This document shows, one piece after another, positions 51,040-59,442 of a DNA stretch of 62,372 nt. Under the pieces are notes generated by a model, which was not told the DNA's origin, did not search any database, and worked only from the letters and a program-made list of their open reading frames with translations. Numbering within the stretch: position 1 is the stretch's first letter; each line of letters starts with the position of its first letter. The stretch lies in assembly GCA_031272085.1 (NCBI GenBank), contig JAISUN010000073.1, forward strand, positions 1 to 62,372. The letters run 5' to 3'. Source of the stretch: Dysgonamonadaceae bacterium (GTDB lineage Bacteria; Bacteroidota; Bacteroidia; Bacteroidales; Azobacteroidaceae). The position numbers and the translations under genes are program-made.

Positions 51040-51555
51040 TTAACCTTTGAATACTTTTTCTACCGATATTCCGCGATTGCGGGCTACCATTGCCGGGTCG
51101 CGCAATTCGGCGAGGGCGGCTATGGTTGCTTTAACCAGGTTGTGGGGGTTCGACGAGCCTTTTGATTTTGCCAGCACGTCGGTTATGCCCACCGATTCGA
51201 GTACTGCGCGCATAGCGCCTCCGGCTTTTACGCCCGTACCGTGGGTAGCGGGTTTCAAGAATACCTGCGCTCCGCCGAACTTTGCTACTTGTTCGTGGGG
51301 GATTGTTCCTTTATAAACGGGAACTTTGATGAGGTTTTTCTTTGCCGATTCTACTCCTTTGGCAATGGCGGCCGTTACTTCGCCCGCTTTACCCAGTCCG
51401 TAGCCGATGATGCCGTCTTCGTTGCCTACTACGACTATTGCTGCGAAACTGAAAGTGCGGCCTCCCTTTGTAACTTTCGTTACGCGGTTGATTGCGACCA
51501 GACGGTCTTTCAATTCGAGGTCGTTTGTCGATGTTACTTTATTATTTATTGCCAT
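51040..51555 (-). CDS. rpsE: 30S ribosomal protein S5
   Basis: The 171-residue protein has the S5 double-stranded RNA-binding domain ([40 protein letters not shown]) and the C-terminal fold ([20 protein letters not shown]). I start at ATG 51555 (MAINNKVTS) rather than the upstream ATG 51579, because the latter would overlap rplR and adds eight residues not typical of the family. The chosen start lies 7 bp after the rplR stop. Confidence 0.95.
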   Translation of the reverse strand: MAINNKVTSTNDLELKDRLVAINRVTKVTKGGRTFSFAAIVVVGNEDGIIGYGLGKAGEVTAAIAKGVESAKKNLIKVPVYKGTIPHEQVAKFGGAQVFLKPATHGTGVKAGGAMRAVLESVGITDVLAKSKGSSNPHNLVKATIAALAELRDPAMVARNRGISVEKVFKG

Positions 51556-51562
51556 TTTCTTG

Positions 51563-51907
51563 TTAAAATTTAAGTCCACCTTTGCGGGCAGCGTCTGCCA
51601 ATTCTTTTACTCTTCCGTGGTAAAGGTAGCCGTTACGGTCAAATACTACGGTTTCGACGCCTGCTTCTTTCGATTTCTGCGCAATTATTTCGCCTACTTT
51701 GGAAGCGATTTCCTTTTTAGGCGCCTTTTCTGTTATTCCGAGCGACGAAGCGGAGGCCAGCGTGCGGCCTGTCAGGTCGTCGATGACCTGAGCATAAATC
51801 TGCTTGTTGCTTCTGAACACTGTTAAACGCGGACGTGCGGCAGTCCCTGAAATGTTTTTGCGCACCCGCTGTTTTATTTTTATTCTTCTTAATTCTTTTG
51901 TTGTCAT
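51563..51907 (-). CDS. rplR: 50S ribosomal protein L18
   Basis: The 114-residue protein matches L18, which binds 5S r[43 protein letters not shown] and [20 protein letters not shown]. It lies between rplF (21 bp) and rpsE. Confidence 0.97.
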   Translation of the reverse strand: MTTKELRRIKIKQRVRKNISGTAARPRLTVFRSNKQIYAQVIDDLTGRTLASASSLGITEKAPKKEIASKVGEIIAQKSKEAGVETVVFDRNGYLYHGRVKELADAARKGGLKF

Positions 51908-51928
51908 AATCGTTATCCGGTTTTAGAG

Positions 51929-52480
51929 TTATTTACTTGCCGATTTTCCGGATTTGCGGCGCACTTCTTCTCCAACAAAACGGACGCCTTTTCCCTTATA
52001 CGGCTCTACCTTGCGGAACGAGCGAATCTTTGCGCAAACCTGTCCGAGCAATTGCTTGTCGGCCGATTCGAGTATCACGAGCGGGTTTTTGTTACGTTCG
52101 CTCTTGGTTTCCACTTTTATTTCCTGCGGCAGTTGCAAGAATATCTGGTGGGTATAGCCCAGCGAAAATTCAAGCACATTGCCCTGATTCGTTACGCGGT
52201 ATCCCACGCCTACCAGTTCGAGTTCCTTCTTGTATCCTTCCGAAACTCCAACAACCATATTATGCAACAATGCGCGGTATAAACCGTGCAGCGCCCTGTT
52301 CTGACGTTCGTCGTCGGGACGGGCTACCGTGAGCGTACCGTCTTTCACTTCGACGGTAATGGCAGGATTGACTTCCTGTTTCAATTCGCCTTTCGGGCCT
52401 TTCACCGTAACGACGCCGTCTTTTTGTTCAACCGTTACTTTGGCCGGAAGCGAGATTGGTAATTTTCCTATTCTTGACAT
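51929..52480 (-). CDS. rplF: 50S ribosomal protein L6
   Basis: The 183-residue protein matches L6: MSRIGKLPISLPAKVTVEQK, RALLHNMVVGVSEGYKKELE, GVGYRVTNQGNVLEFSLGYT and RSFRKVEPYKGKGVRFVGEE. It lies near the GTPase centre of the large subunit. It follows rpsH by 17 bp. Confidence 0.97.
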   Translation of the reverse strand: MSRIGKLPISLPAKVTVEQKDGVVTVKGPKGELKQEVNPAITVEVKDGTLTVARPDDERQNRALHGLYRALLHNMVVGVSEGYKKELELVGVGYRVTNQGNVLEFSLGYTHQIFLQLPQEIKVETKSERNKNPLVILESADKQLLGQVCAKIRSFRKVEPYKGKGVRFVGEEVRRKSGKSASK

Positions 52481-52497
52481 ACTTTCTTACCTCCCTT

Positions 52498-52893
52498 TTA
52501 ATAAATGAAACATAAAACTTCGCCGCCGATTTTCTGGTCGCGGGCTTCCTTGTCTGTCATCACTCCCTTGGAGGTAGATAGTACTGCAATCCCCAGTCCG
52601 TTCAACACGCGGGGCATTTCCTTATAACCTGTATAGCGACGAAGGCCGGGCGTAGAAACGCGTTTCAGGCACTTTATCGCATTTACTTTGTTCACAGGGT
52701 CGTACTTCAAGGCTATTTTTATCGAGCCTTGAGGACCCTCGTCTACAAACTTGTAATTCAAGATGTAGCCTTTGTCGAAGAGGATTTTTGTTATCTCCTT
52801 CTTCAAGTTGGATGCCGGAACTTCCACCACGCGATGTTTCGCTTTAATGGCGTTCCGCAACCTTGTCAGATAATCTGCAATTGGGTCTGTCAT
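52498..52893 (-). CDS. rpsH: 30S ribosomal protein S8; first gene of the cluster
   Basis: The 131-residue protein matches S8: MTDPIADYLTRLRNAIKAKH, then VPASNLKKEITKILFDKGYI, and VLNGLGIAVLSTSKGVMTDK near the C-terminus. S8 binds the 16S central domain and in E. coli represses the spc operon. The usual upstream neighbours (rplN, rplX, rplE, rpsN) are absent: the gene begins the cluster with its own promoter, a structured leader of about 145 nt and divergent glmS. The rest of the operon follows in canonical order. Confidence 0.98.
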   Translation of the reverse strand: MTDPIADYLTRLRNAIKAKHRVVEVPASNLKKEITKILFDKGYILNYKFVDEGPQGSIKIALKYDPVNKVNAIKCLKRVSTPGLRRYTGYKEMPRVLNGLGIAVLSTSKGVMTDKEARDQKIGGEVLCFIY

Positions 52894-53040
52894 TGTAAAA
52901 ATTAAAAATTAAATTGATTCCGACGGGTCGGAACAATATTTAACACTCTCTACCGATTTTTGGTTGGATAAAACGCAATTTATCCCCTGAAAATCAGCCC
53001 GTTTCATCTCTTTTTCTCAAATAAAAGGACACAAAACGGG
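52894..53040 (-). promoter_or_regulatory. Structured 5' leader of rpsH, three stem-loops
   Basis: On the minus-strand transcript the leader can form three stems in order: CCCGTTT/AAACGGG (53040-53034 with 53004-52998), GGATAAA/TTTATCC (52985-52979 with 52972-52966, loop of six) and TTCCGA/TCGGAA (52933-52928 with 52923-52918, loop CCCG). Such folding is typical of ribosomal-protein autoregulatory leaders; S8 is the obvious candidate ligand because it heads the operon. The stems are visible in sequence; the regulatory role is inferred. Confidence 0.5.
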
Positions 53041-53043
53041 TTG

Positions 53044-53074
53044 CAAAGATAGGTATAATTTTTGGATTAACAAA
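53044..53074 (-). promoter_or_regulatory. Promoter of the rpsH-rplQ cluster
   Basis: The minus strand has TTTG (53074-53071), exactly 19 bp, then TATCTTTG (53051-53044). The consensus match is excellent and the transcript would begin around 53037. Confidence 0.78.
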
Positions 53075-53118
53075 AAATTAATGCGGTTTTTTTATTTTTT
53101 TCTTCTAATTTTTTTATT

Positions 53119-53126
53119 TACCTTTG
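53119..53126 (+). promoter_or_regulatory. Promoter of glmS (-7 TACCTTTG)
   Basis: TACCTTTG lies 30 bp before ATG 53156. It lies inside the longer open frame from 53081, which supports starting glmS downstream at 53156. Confidence 0.65.
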
Positions 53127-53155
53127 CCCCGATTTTTAACAAACCATATTTTTTT

Positions 53156-55000
53156 ATGTGCGGAATAGTAGGCTATATAGGGGAGCAGGATGCTTATCCT
53201 ATATTAATCAAAGGATTACACCGATTAGAATACCGCGGCTACGACAGCGCCGGTATCGCTGTCGCAAACAGCGGCGATGAACTGAAAATTTATAAGGCAA
53301 AAGGGCGGGTTGACGACCTCGAAGAGTTTTGCAGGAGCAAAGATATTTCGGGAAATATCGGAATAGCGCACACCCGCTGGGCTACGCACGGCGAGCCGAG
53401 CAACGCTAACGCCCATCCTCATTATTCGGAATCGGAAAATCTGGCCCTTATCCACAACGGCATTATCGAGAACTATGCCGTTCTGAAACAGCAACTTATC
53501 AACAAGGGATTCCATTTCAGGAGCAACACCGATACCGAAGTTTTGGTACAACTTATCGAATATATAAAAGACCTGAACAAGGTGGATTTGTGTACCGCTA
53601 TCCAACTGGCTTTGAGCGAGATAGTCGGCGCTTACGCCATAGCCGTACTCGAAAAAGGCGTTACCGACCGGATAATTGTTGCCCGAAAAAGCAGCCCGTT
53701 AGTGCTTGGAATCGGCGATAACGAGTATTTTATCGCATCCGACGCTTCGCCGATAGTGGAATACACCAACAAGGTAATTTATCTCGAAGACGAAGAAATA
53801 GCCATTGTTTCGCGCAACGAGCCGCCCCGAATCCTGACGATAAAAAATGTCGAAAAATCGCACGAAATAATTGAACTTGAAATGAATATCAGCCAACTCG
53901 AAAAAGGCGGATATCCTCATTTTATGCTGAAAGAGATTTTTGAGCAGCCTCAAACCTTGCGCGACTGTATGCGGGGACGCATCGACATTTCGTGCCAACA
54001 CGTCGTCCTGTCGGGAATTATCGACCACAAAGAGCGTTTCCTGGATGCGCGGCGGATAATAATCCTCGCCTGCGGCACCTCGTGGCATGCCGGACTTGTG
54101 GGAAAATACCTGTTTGAATCGTTTTGCCGGATACCGGTCGAAGTTGAGTACTCATCGGAGTTCCGCTACCGCAATCCGGTTATTTATCCCGACGATATTA
54201 TAATCGCAATTTCGCAGTCGGGCGAAACGGCCGACACGCTGGCTGCCGTGGAATTAGCACGGAAATCGGGCGCATTCGTTTACGGGATTTGCAACGTGGT
54301 AGGCTCGTCGATAGCGCGGAACACCGATTCCGGCTCCTACACGCACGTCGGCCCCGAAATCGGCGTCGCTTCGACCAAGGCTTTTACCGCTCAATTAGTA
54401 GTGCTTTCGATGATGGCGCTTTGCATCGCGAGGGAAAAGAAGACTATCCCGGACGAACGCATAAAGGCGCTGCTGAAAGAGTTGAACCGGATTCCCGACA
54501 AGATAGAAAAAATATTGCAAAGCAATGAATTAATCAGCGATTTGTCGAAAATTTTCACTTACGCCCACAATTTTATTTACCTCGGACGCGGATTCAATTA
54601 CCCGATTGCGCTGGAAGGCGCTCTCAAATTGAAAGAAATTTCTTATATCCATGCCGAAGGCTATCCGGCCGCCGAAATGAAGCACGGCCCTATCGCGCTG
54701 ATTGATACCGAAATGCCGGTCGTGGCCATTGCTACCGACAACGGGATGTACGAAAAAGTCATCAGCAATATCCAGGAAATTAAGGCGAGGAATGGGCGCG
54801 TGATTGCCGTTGTCAGCGAAAACGATACGGTTGTAAAATCGATTGCCGATTACGTGATAGAAATTCCGGCGACCGAAGACTGTTTCGACCCGCTGCTGAC
54901 CACTATTCCGCTGCAACTGCTTTCGTACCACATTGCAGTAAATAAACGCCGCGACGTGGATATGCCCCGCAATTTGGCGAAATCCGTTACCGTCGAGTAA
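53156..55000 (+). CDS. glmS: Glutamine-fructose-6-phosphate aminotransferase
   Basis: GlmS makes glucosamine-6-phosphate from fructose-6-phosphate and glutamine, the first step to UDP-GlcNAc for cell wall and LPS. I start at ATG 53156 because the mature enzyme needs Cys2 as catalytic nucleophile (MCGIVGYIGEQD) and the promoter lies inside the longer frame. The 614 residues hold the glutaminase (HNGIIENY, HTRWATHGEPSNANAHPH) and two SIS isomerase domains (ACGTSWHAGLVGKY, SQSGETADTL, ASTKAFTAQ), ending DMPRNLAKSVTVE. Its last 14 bp overlap the convergent DUF4954 gene. Confidence 0.97.
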   Translation: MCGIVGYIGEQDAYPILIKGLHRLEYRGYDSAGIAVANSGDELKIYKAKGRVDDLEEFCRSKDISGNIGIAHTRWATHGEPSNANAHPHYSESENLALIHNGIIENYAVLKQQLINKGFHFRSNTDTEVLVQLIEYIKDLNKVDLCTAIQLALSEIVGAYAIAVLEKGVTDRIIVARKSSPLVLGIGDNEYFIASDASPIVEYTNKVIYLEDEEIAIVSRNEPPRILTIKNVEKSHEIIELEMNISQLEKGGYPHFMLKEIFEQPQTLRDCMRGRIDISCQHVVLSGIIDHKERFLDARRIIILACGTSWHAGLVGKYLFESFCRIPVEVEYSSEFRYRNPVIYPDDIIIAISQSGETADTLAAVELARKSGAFVYGICNVVGSSIARNTDSGSYTHVGPEIGVASTKAFTAQLVVLSMMALCIAREKKTIPDERIKALLKELNRIPDKIEKILQSNELISDLSKIFTYAHNFIYLGRGFNYPIALEGALKLKEISYIHAEGYPAAEMKHGPIALIDTEMPVVAIATDNGMYEKVISNIQEIKARNGRVIAVVSENDTVVKSIADYVIEIPATEDCFDPLLTTIPLQLLSYHIAVNKRRDVDMPRNLAKSVTVE

Positions 55001-56966
55001 TCCGCTCAATCAGTTCGTTGCCCAGAGCGGTTTTCCGGCGGATATGGTCAACTATTTCCCGGACGAAAGAGTTTTTCTCAAAATCGCCGCGAACCTGCTC
55101 GAAGTCGAGGTTCCGGTCGTTTTCTTCGCCATCTACTCCAAAACCGATGCGCGAACTTAATGCAAATTCTTTTTTTGCGTCGGCATAAAGCAGGTTGTCG
55201 AGCGAAACAACGCTGTCTTTCCACGTTTCCACGATTCCAACCACGTCGGCGAAAGTAAATTGGTCGGCGCTGATTCCGTACAGCGTCTGAATCCGGTCGA
55301 TAGCCCAAGTCCATTCGTAGGAATAATAATTTTGGTGCATTTCGGAAAACCGGCCGGCAATGCTTTCGAGCGTGGAAAGCGAACCGGTTTCCACGTCGTT
55401 GAGCAGCCTTTCGACCTCGCTTTTCGGCGCAATCAGTCCGGCAATGTCGAGCCATTCGCCCGTTCCGGTTGCAGTATCGGGTTGCAAGCGTTTCCGGAGG
55501 GCTTTTTCGTCTTCAAAATGCAGATTTTCGAGCCTCTTAATCAGCGAGTTGCCCAAAAACTTATGGATGGCCATATTGTAATATTTCAGGCCGTTTTCGA
55601 GGGCGCGGGGCTGGATTTTTGCGCTCTGATAAGAATAAAAATCGGATGTATCGCCCGAAATTTTTTTCAGGGTTTTCAGGATTTCCACCGCCTTGAACAT
55701 CCGGCTTATCGTGAACGGACTCAACAAGTTGAAGTTGATGAAATCCAATTTGTCGGGGTCGGTTCGGAGGTCGCGTTCCGGCCATTTTTGCGCGTCGCGG
55801 ATAGTGCCAACGCTCCGCAGGTTCACTCCCGGCACCAGCACGCTGTCGTCGCCGCTTTCAATAAGGTATGAAAACGGGATGTCCGAAGTGTCGGAGTGTT
55901 TGTAGTGCCGCCCCATAACCAGCGTGAAAGGGCCTATTTTAGCCGGCCAAAGCAGGTAGGAATCGCTGGTAGTTTTTGAGCCGCGCTCGACAATTCCCTG
56001 ATGAATCGGCCCAAGTTTGTACATGTGGTTGCTCTGGTTTGAGCCGCTTCCGGCGTTCAGAAACGAGAAATAACCGGCAATCAGCAAAGTCGATTTGTGA
56101 TGGGTAACGGTGTAGGGGCCGGCGAAAATTGCGCAGGCTTCGCCGTGAAGTCCCTGACAGTTAGCGAAAAACAGCGAGTGTTCGGCAGAATATTGTTTTC
56201 CGAGAATGCAGCCCTGTCCGACAAAAGAGTTGAAAATTTCCGCGCCCTGCGAGATTTGCGCTCCGCTGCACGAAATGAAAGTGTCGGCAATCACGCCCGG
56301 ACCGAAATAGGCCGGAGCCTCGCGGTTGCTGTTGATGCTGCCGTTAGTCAGGCGGTAAACCCCGTCGAGGCGGGCATATTCGCCTACCCGCAAATTGCGG
56401 AGCGTGCGGCAGTTGGTCAGGCGGGCAAAGCGGCCAATCACGCCGAGTTCGGACGAAACCGAGCGGGCATATTCCTGAATCATCGCCGTAATCTTCTCAA
56501 TAACAGCCGATTTGTGCCGGTATAAGGCTAAAATATAGGCCAAATGCGCCGAAAGCCGGTCGTAAACCGGGACTTCGCGCCCTCCTTTTTCGTTCAAAAC
56601 GCTTACGAGGCTGCCGTTGCCGAAACTGCTTACGCCTTCTACGGCCAGCATATCGACATTTTCTATAACTGCCTGTTCTTCAACAATATAATTGGCAACG
56701 TAATTTCTTACCTGTCCGATATAAACGTTGTCGCCAAGCCGGCAGTTGTGGATTGTGGCGTTGAAAAGGCCGGTGTGCTTCTTCACTCCGCCGAAAAAAG
56801 TAACGTAATCGTCGAAACGCCCGATTTTCACTTCGCCCGAAAAATTTACGTTTCTAACGTATTCGGGATTAAAACTTTCAGCCACGTCAATCAGGCTCCA
56901 ATCCTCGCAGCGGCAAGCCTGCGCCTGCAAAACTGCTATTTCATTTTTGGTTAGTTTCCGGTACAT
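54987..56966 (-). CDS. DUF4954 protein with hexapeptide-repeat fold
   Basis: The 659-residue protein has left-handed beta-helix-like hexad repeats in its middle (NCRLGDNVYIGQVRNYVANY, GVIADTFISCSGAQISQGAE, FNSFVGQGCILGKQYSAEHS) with a helical C-terminal part (residues 420-659, with MYNMAIHKFLGNSLIKRLE-like helices). It is DUF4954, a Bacteroidota family of unknown role. I start at ATG 56966 (MYRKLTKNEIAV); the upstream codon at 56981 is TTG. Such folds usually serve sugar-nucleotide acyl- or nucleotidyltransferases, so a link to glucosamine metabolism with neighbouring glmS is suggestive. It overlaps glmS tail to tail by 14 bp. Confidence 0.83.
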   Translation of the reverse strand: MYRKLTKNEIAVLQAQACRCEDWSLIDVAESFNPEYVRNVNFSGEVKIGRFDDYVTFFGGVKKHTGLFNATIHNCRLGDNVYIGQVRNYVANYIVEEQAVIENVDMLAVEGVSSFGNGSLVSVLNEKGGREVPVYDRLSAHLAYILALYRHKSAVIEKITAMIQEYARSVSSELGVIGRFARLTNCRTLRNLRVGEYARLDGVYRLTNGSINSNREAPAYFGPGVIADTFISCSGAQISQGAEIFNSFVGQGCILGKQYSAEHSLFFANCQGLHGEACAIFAGPYTVTHHKSTLLIAGYFSFLNAGSGSNQSNHMYKLGPIHQGIVERGSKTTSDSYLLWPAKIGPFTLVMGRHYKHSDTSDIPFSYLIESGDDSVLVPGVNLRSVGTIRDAQKWPERDLRTDPDKLDFINFNLLSPFTISRMFKAVEILKTLKKISGDTSDFYSYQSAKIQPRALENGLKYYNMAIHKFLGNSLIKRLENLHFEDEKALRKRLQPDTATGTGEWLDIAGLIAPKSEVERLLNDVETGSLSTLESIAGRFSEMHQNYYSYEWTWAIDRIQTLYGISADQFTFADVVGIVETWKDSVVSLDNLLYADAKKEFALSSRIGFGVDGEENDRNLDFEQVRGDFEKNSFVREIVDHIRRKTALGNELIERITRR

Positions 56967-56977
56967 ATTTTTTGTTT

Positions 56978-57613
56978 TCAAATTTGTTCAAATCTTGCAG
57001 TATTCCACTGAAATACAATCGGTTCCGTTTTCAGGTAGGGTTCGGCTTTCCGGCGGTCGCCGTCGCTCAAATATTTTGGAGTATTATAATATTGCAGCAA
57101 CTGTCCCGATTCGGGATTATATGAAAATTGCATCAGCGGTATATCCAAGGGAATCAAGGCATTATGAGCCTTTGAATCGTCAGGAGGAATTTCTGTTTTC
57201 AGGAAACTTTTTTCGTCGGCCGGAATGAAAAACAGTTCGTTTTTCAACTTTTTCCATGTAATGGAATAAAACTCGATGTAACTGTCGCAAACAGGAGCGC
57301 AATCGGTTGAAATCAAGCAAATTATCTTTGAATCGTTGGCCATTGTCAGCACTAACAGTTCCAGAATCCCTTTTCCATTGCGGATTTTCAGATAATCGCC
57401 TGTCAGGTTCAGCACGGCGCAGGAATCGCCAAAACTGTTTTCAACCTCGCTGTTCAAACCTGATTTGAATAATTCTGCCATTTCTGCACGTTTTTCTTCC
57501 GTTATTGATGGTAAAAGCGGCTCCGGAAGCGACAAAAATACCGCTTCGGCCGTCTGTCCGAACGCCGGAACCGACAAGGCCATAAAAGCAAATGCGAGGC
57601 CTATCTTACTCAT
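56978..57613 (-). CDS. DUF3256 exported protein
   Basis: The 211-residue protein has a signal peptide (MSKIGLAFAFMALSVPAFGQ). The mature part matches DUF3256: EPLLPSITEEKRAEMAELFK, NLTGDYLKIRNGKGILEL, ANDSKIICLISTDCAPVCDS and YIEFYSITWKKLKNELFF. Function is unknown. The frame is open to 57688, but the promoter at 57666-57673 and the signal peptide favour ATG 57613. It is followed 11 bp later by the DUF4954 gene, so the two are likely cotranscribed. Confidence 0.8.
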   Translation of the reverse strand: MSKIGLAFAFMALSVPAFGQTAEAVFLSLPEPLLPSITEEKRAEMAELFKSGLNSEVENSFGDSCAVLNLTGDYLKIRNGKGILELLVLTMANDSKIICLISTDCAPVCDSYIEFYSITWKKLKNELFFIPADEKSFLKTEIPPDDSKAHNALIPLDIPLMQFSYNPESGQLLQYYNTPKYLSDGDRRKAEPYLKTEPIVFQWNTARFEQI

Positions 57614-57665
57614 AATCAGCAATATAATTTTATATAAACTCATAAAATTACTCATTTTAACGCCC

Positions 57666-57673
57666 CAAAGATA
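57666..57673 (-). promoter_or_regulatory. Promoter of DUF3256/DUF4954 (-7 TATCTTTG)
   Basis: The minus strand has TATCTTTG, then GGGGCGTTA; transcription would begin near 57659 and give a leader of about 45 nt to ATG 57613. It is face to face with the plus-strand promoter at 57691-57723. Confidence 0.6.
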
Positions 57674-57690
57674 AAGTTTATTTGGCAAAT

Positions 57691-57723
57691 TTTGAATTTT
57701 ATAAGTAAAAAATATTACCTTTG
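57691..57723 (+). promoter_or_regulatory. Promoter of the glycosyltransferase gene
   Basis: TTTG (57691-57694), 21 bp, then TACCTTTG (57716-57723), 19 bp before ATG 57743. Confidence 0.68.
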
Positions 57724-57742
57724 AGCGTAAAATTAAAATTGT

Positions 57743-59074
57743 ATGAAAGAATTAATTACAACTTTGGTCAACGGGAAACTGAATTTGCAAAGTTCCGCCG
57801 TTTTGAAAAAGGCGATAGCTGCGGTAAAAACGCCTTACACAATGATTTACCTCAATTCAAATCCTGTTGAGTGGGCGCCGTATTCCCAAGAAAGGATGCT
57901 GAAAATCGCAAAGGATACCGGCGCGGCATTGACTTATTCCGACCGGCTGAAATCCATTAATGGCGAGATAAAGCCCTGGCCTGTAACAGATTATCAATTC
58001 GGCAGCGTTCGCGAGGATTTCGATTTCGGAGCAGTCTGGCTTTGCAGTACCGAAATTATCCGGGAAATCGTTTCGGACGAAGATGAAGACGATTTGAAAT
58101 ACGCCGCTCTTTATGATTTAAGGTTGAGAATATCAGAGTTTCATATAATTACCCACGTAAAGGAATTTTTATATACCGAACTCGACGCGGACAGCCGCAA
58201 GTCGGGCGAAAAACTTTTCGATTACGTGAATCCGAAAAACCGCGAAGTTCAAGCCGAAATGGAAGCCTGTTTCCTTGAACATTTGAGGAAAGACGGCGCT
58301 TTGCTGGAACCGGTTTTCAAAGCGGTTGATTTTGAATCGGAAAAATTTCCGCTTGAAGCCAGCGTCATAATTCCCGTCAAAAATCGCGAAAAAACGATTG
58401 AAGAGGCCGTCAAGTCGGCGCTTGGCCAGAAAACGGACTTTGCGTTCAACGTGATTGTGGTGGATAATCATTCGTCCGACAATACGACAAAAATTCTGTC
58501 TCGTTTGGCCGAGGAAAACCGGAATCTTGTCCATATCATCCCAGATTACAGGCATTTAGAGATTGGCGGCTGCTGGAACGAGGCCATTATGGACGCTCGT
58601 TGCGGCCGTTTTGCCGTCCAACTCGACAGCGATGATTTGTACATCGACGACCGGACGCTCCAAAAGATTATAAACGCTTTCTACGAGCAGAAAACGGCAA
58701 TGATTATCGGCTCATATAAATTGGTGGATTTCAACCTCAAAGAAATCCCGCCCGGAATTATCGACCACCGCGAATGGACGCCTGAAAACGGACGGAATAA
58801 TGCGTTGAGAATCAACGGGCTTGGCGCTCCGAGGGCTTTTTATACCCCGATTATCAGGGAAATAAAATTTCCGAACGTGAGTTACGGCGAGGATTATGCC
58901 GTTTGTTTGGCTGTTTCGCGGAATTACCAAATCGGGCGCATTTACGAGCCGCTGTATCTTTGCCGCCGCTGGGACGGAAATTCCGACAGTAATCCCGACG
59001 TCGCGCTACTGAACGCCCGCAATGCCTACAAAGACAGTTTGCGCTGCATGGAAATTGATGCGCGGATAGTGTGA
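57743..59074 (+). CDS. Family 2 glycosyltransferase with extra N-terminal domain
   Basis: The 443-residue protein has a GT2 domain from about residue 206 (EASVIIPVKNREKTIEEAVK), with VIVVDNHSSDNTTKIL and the metal/sugar-nucleotide motif QLDSDDLYID (DSDD), then SYGEDYAVCLAVSRNYQIGR and RRWDGNSDSN. Residues 1-200 resemble the second half of a GT-A fold (VKTPYTMIYLNSNPVEWAPY, AALTYSDRLKSINGEIKPWP) without the start of one, so they may be a degenerate or fused transferase half. It lacks membrane helices. Acceptor and sugar are unknown; a surface glycan is plausible. Confidence 0.85.
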   Translation: MKELITTLVNGKLNLQSSAVLKKAIAAVKTPYTMIYLNSNPVEWAPYSQERMLKIAKDTGAALTYSDRLKSINGEIKPWPVTDYQFGSVREDFDFGAVWLCSTEIIREIVSDEDEDDLKYAALYDLRLRISEFHIITHVKEFLYTELDADSRKSGEKLFDYVNPKNREVQAEMEACFLEHLRKDGALLEPVFKAVDFESEKFPLEASVIIPVKNREKTIEEAVKSALGQKTDFAFNVIVVDNHSSDNTTKILSRLAEENRNLVHIIPDYRHLEIGGCWNEAIMDARCGRFAVQLDSDDLYIDDRTLQKIINAFYEQKTAMIIGSYKLVDFNLKEIPPGIIDHREWTPENGRNNALRINGLGAPRAFYTPIIREIKFPNVSYGEDYAVCLAVSRNYQIGRIYEPLYLCRRWDGNSDSNPDVALLNARNAYKDSLRCMEIDARIV

Positions 59075-59360
59075 TGCAAGATTAAAATCAGTCAAAATAT
59101 GCGGATAAGATTTGCGCCGATTTTCATTCTTTTTCAACCATTTTTAAAACACTAAAAAATATGCAAAATCCACATTTTTTAATATTTTAGACAAAAACTT
59201 GCCGTTTTTGGCGGTTTTTAAAGGAAAAATATCTTTTTTCGCCAAAAAAATTTTAAAGTTGTGTCTTAATGTGGTAATATTTTTTATGATTTTCAGTGCG
59301 TATAATGAAATTTTTTCGGAAATTTGCAGTGCGTATAAATTTCATAAGTCTGATGAGGGT
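59075..59360. other. Noncoding region before the 118-residue gene
   Basis: This stretch is A/T-rich and has no gene I can support. It holds the direct repeat CAGTGCGTATAA at 59294-59305 and 59327-59338 (33 bp apart), just upstream of a strong hairpin (59361-59388) and the promoter at 59391-59420. Possible explanations are a regulator-binding pair or a small RNA that ends at the hairpin. Confidence 0.5.
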
Positions 59361-59398
59361 GGAGCTTCCCCGAGAGCGGGGAGGCTCCGCTTGTTTTT
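59361..59398 (+). terminator. Strong hairpin with T run
   Basis: GGAGCTTCCCCG and CGGGGAGGCTCC form a 12-bp stem (one G-T pair) around loop AGAG, then GCTTG and TTTTT. It lies 287 bp beyond the glycosyltransferase stop, so it may end that long 3' region or a short transcript starting within it. Its T run overlaps the next promoter's -33 element. Confidence 0.7.
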
Positions 59399-59420
59399 AA
59401 ATTATTTTTGATTATCTTTG
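59391..59420 (+). promoter_or_regulatory. Promoter of the 118-residue gene
   Basis: TTG (59391-59393), 19 bp, then TATCTTTG (59413-59420), 22 bp before ATG 59443. Confidence 0.65.
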
Positions 59421-59442
59421 CCAATATTTTTTCATTTTTATT

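Noticed and set aside
53081-53155. Upstream 25-codon extension of glmS
   Set aside because: It contains the promoter and would remove the catalytic Cys2 from the N-terminus.
59199-59411. 70-codon plus-strand frame before the 118-residue gene
   Set aside because: It runs through the hairpin and promoter; it has no start context and poor composition.
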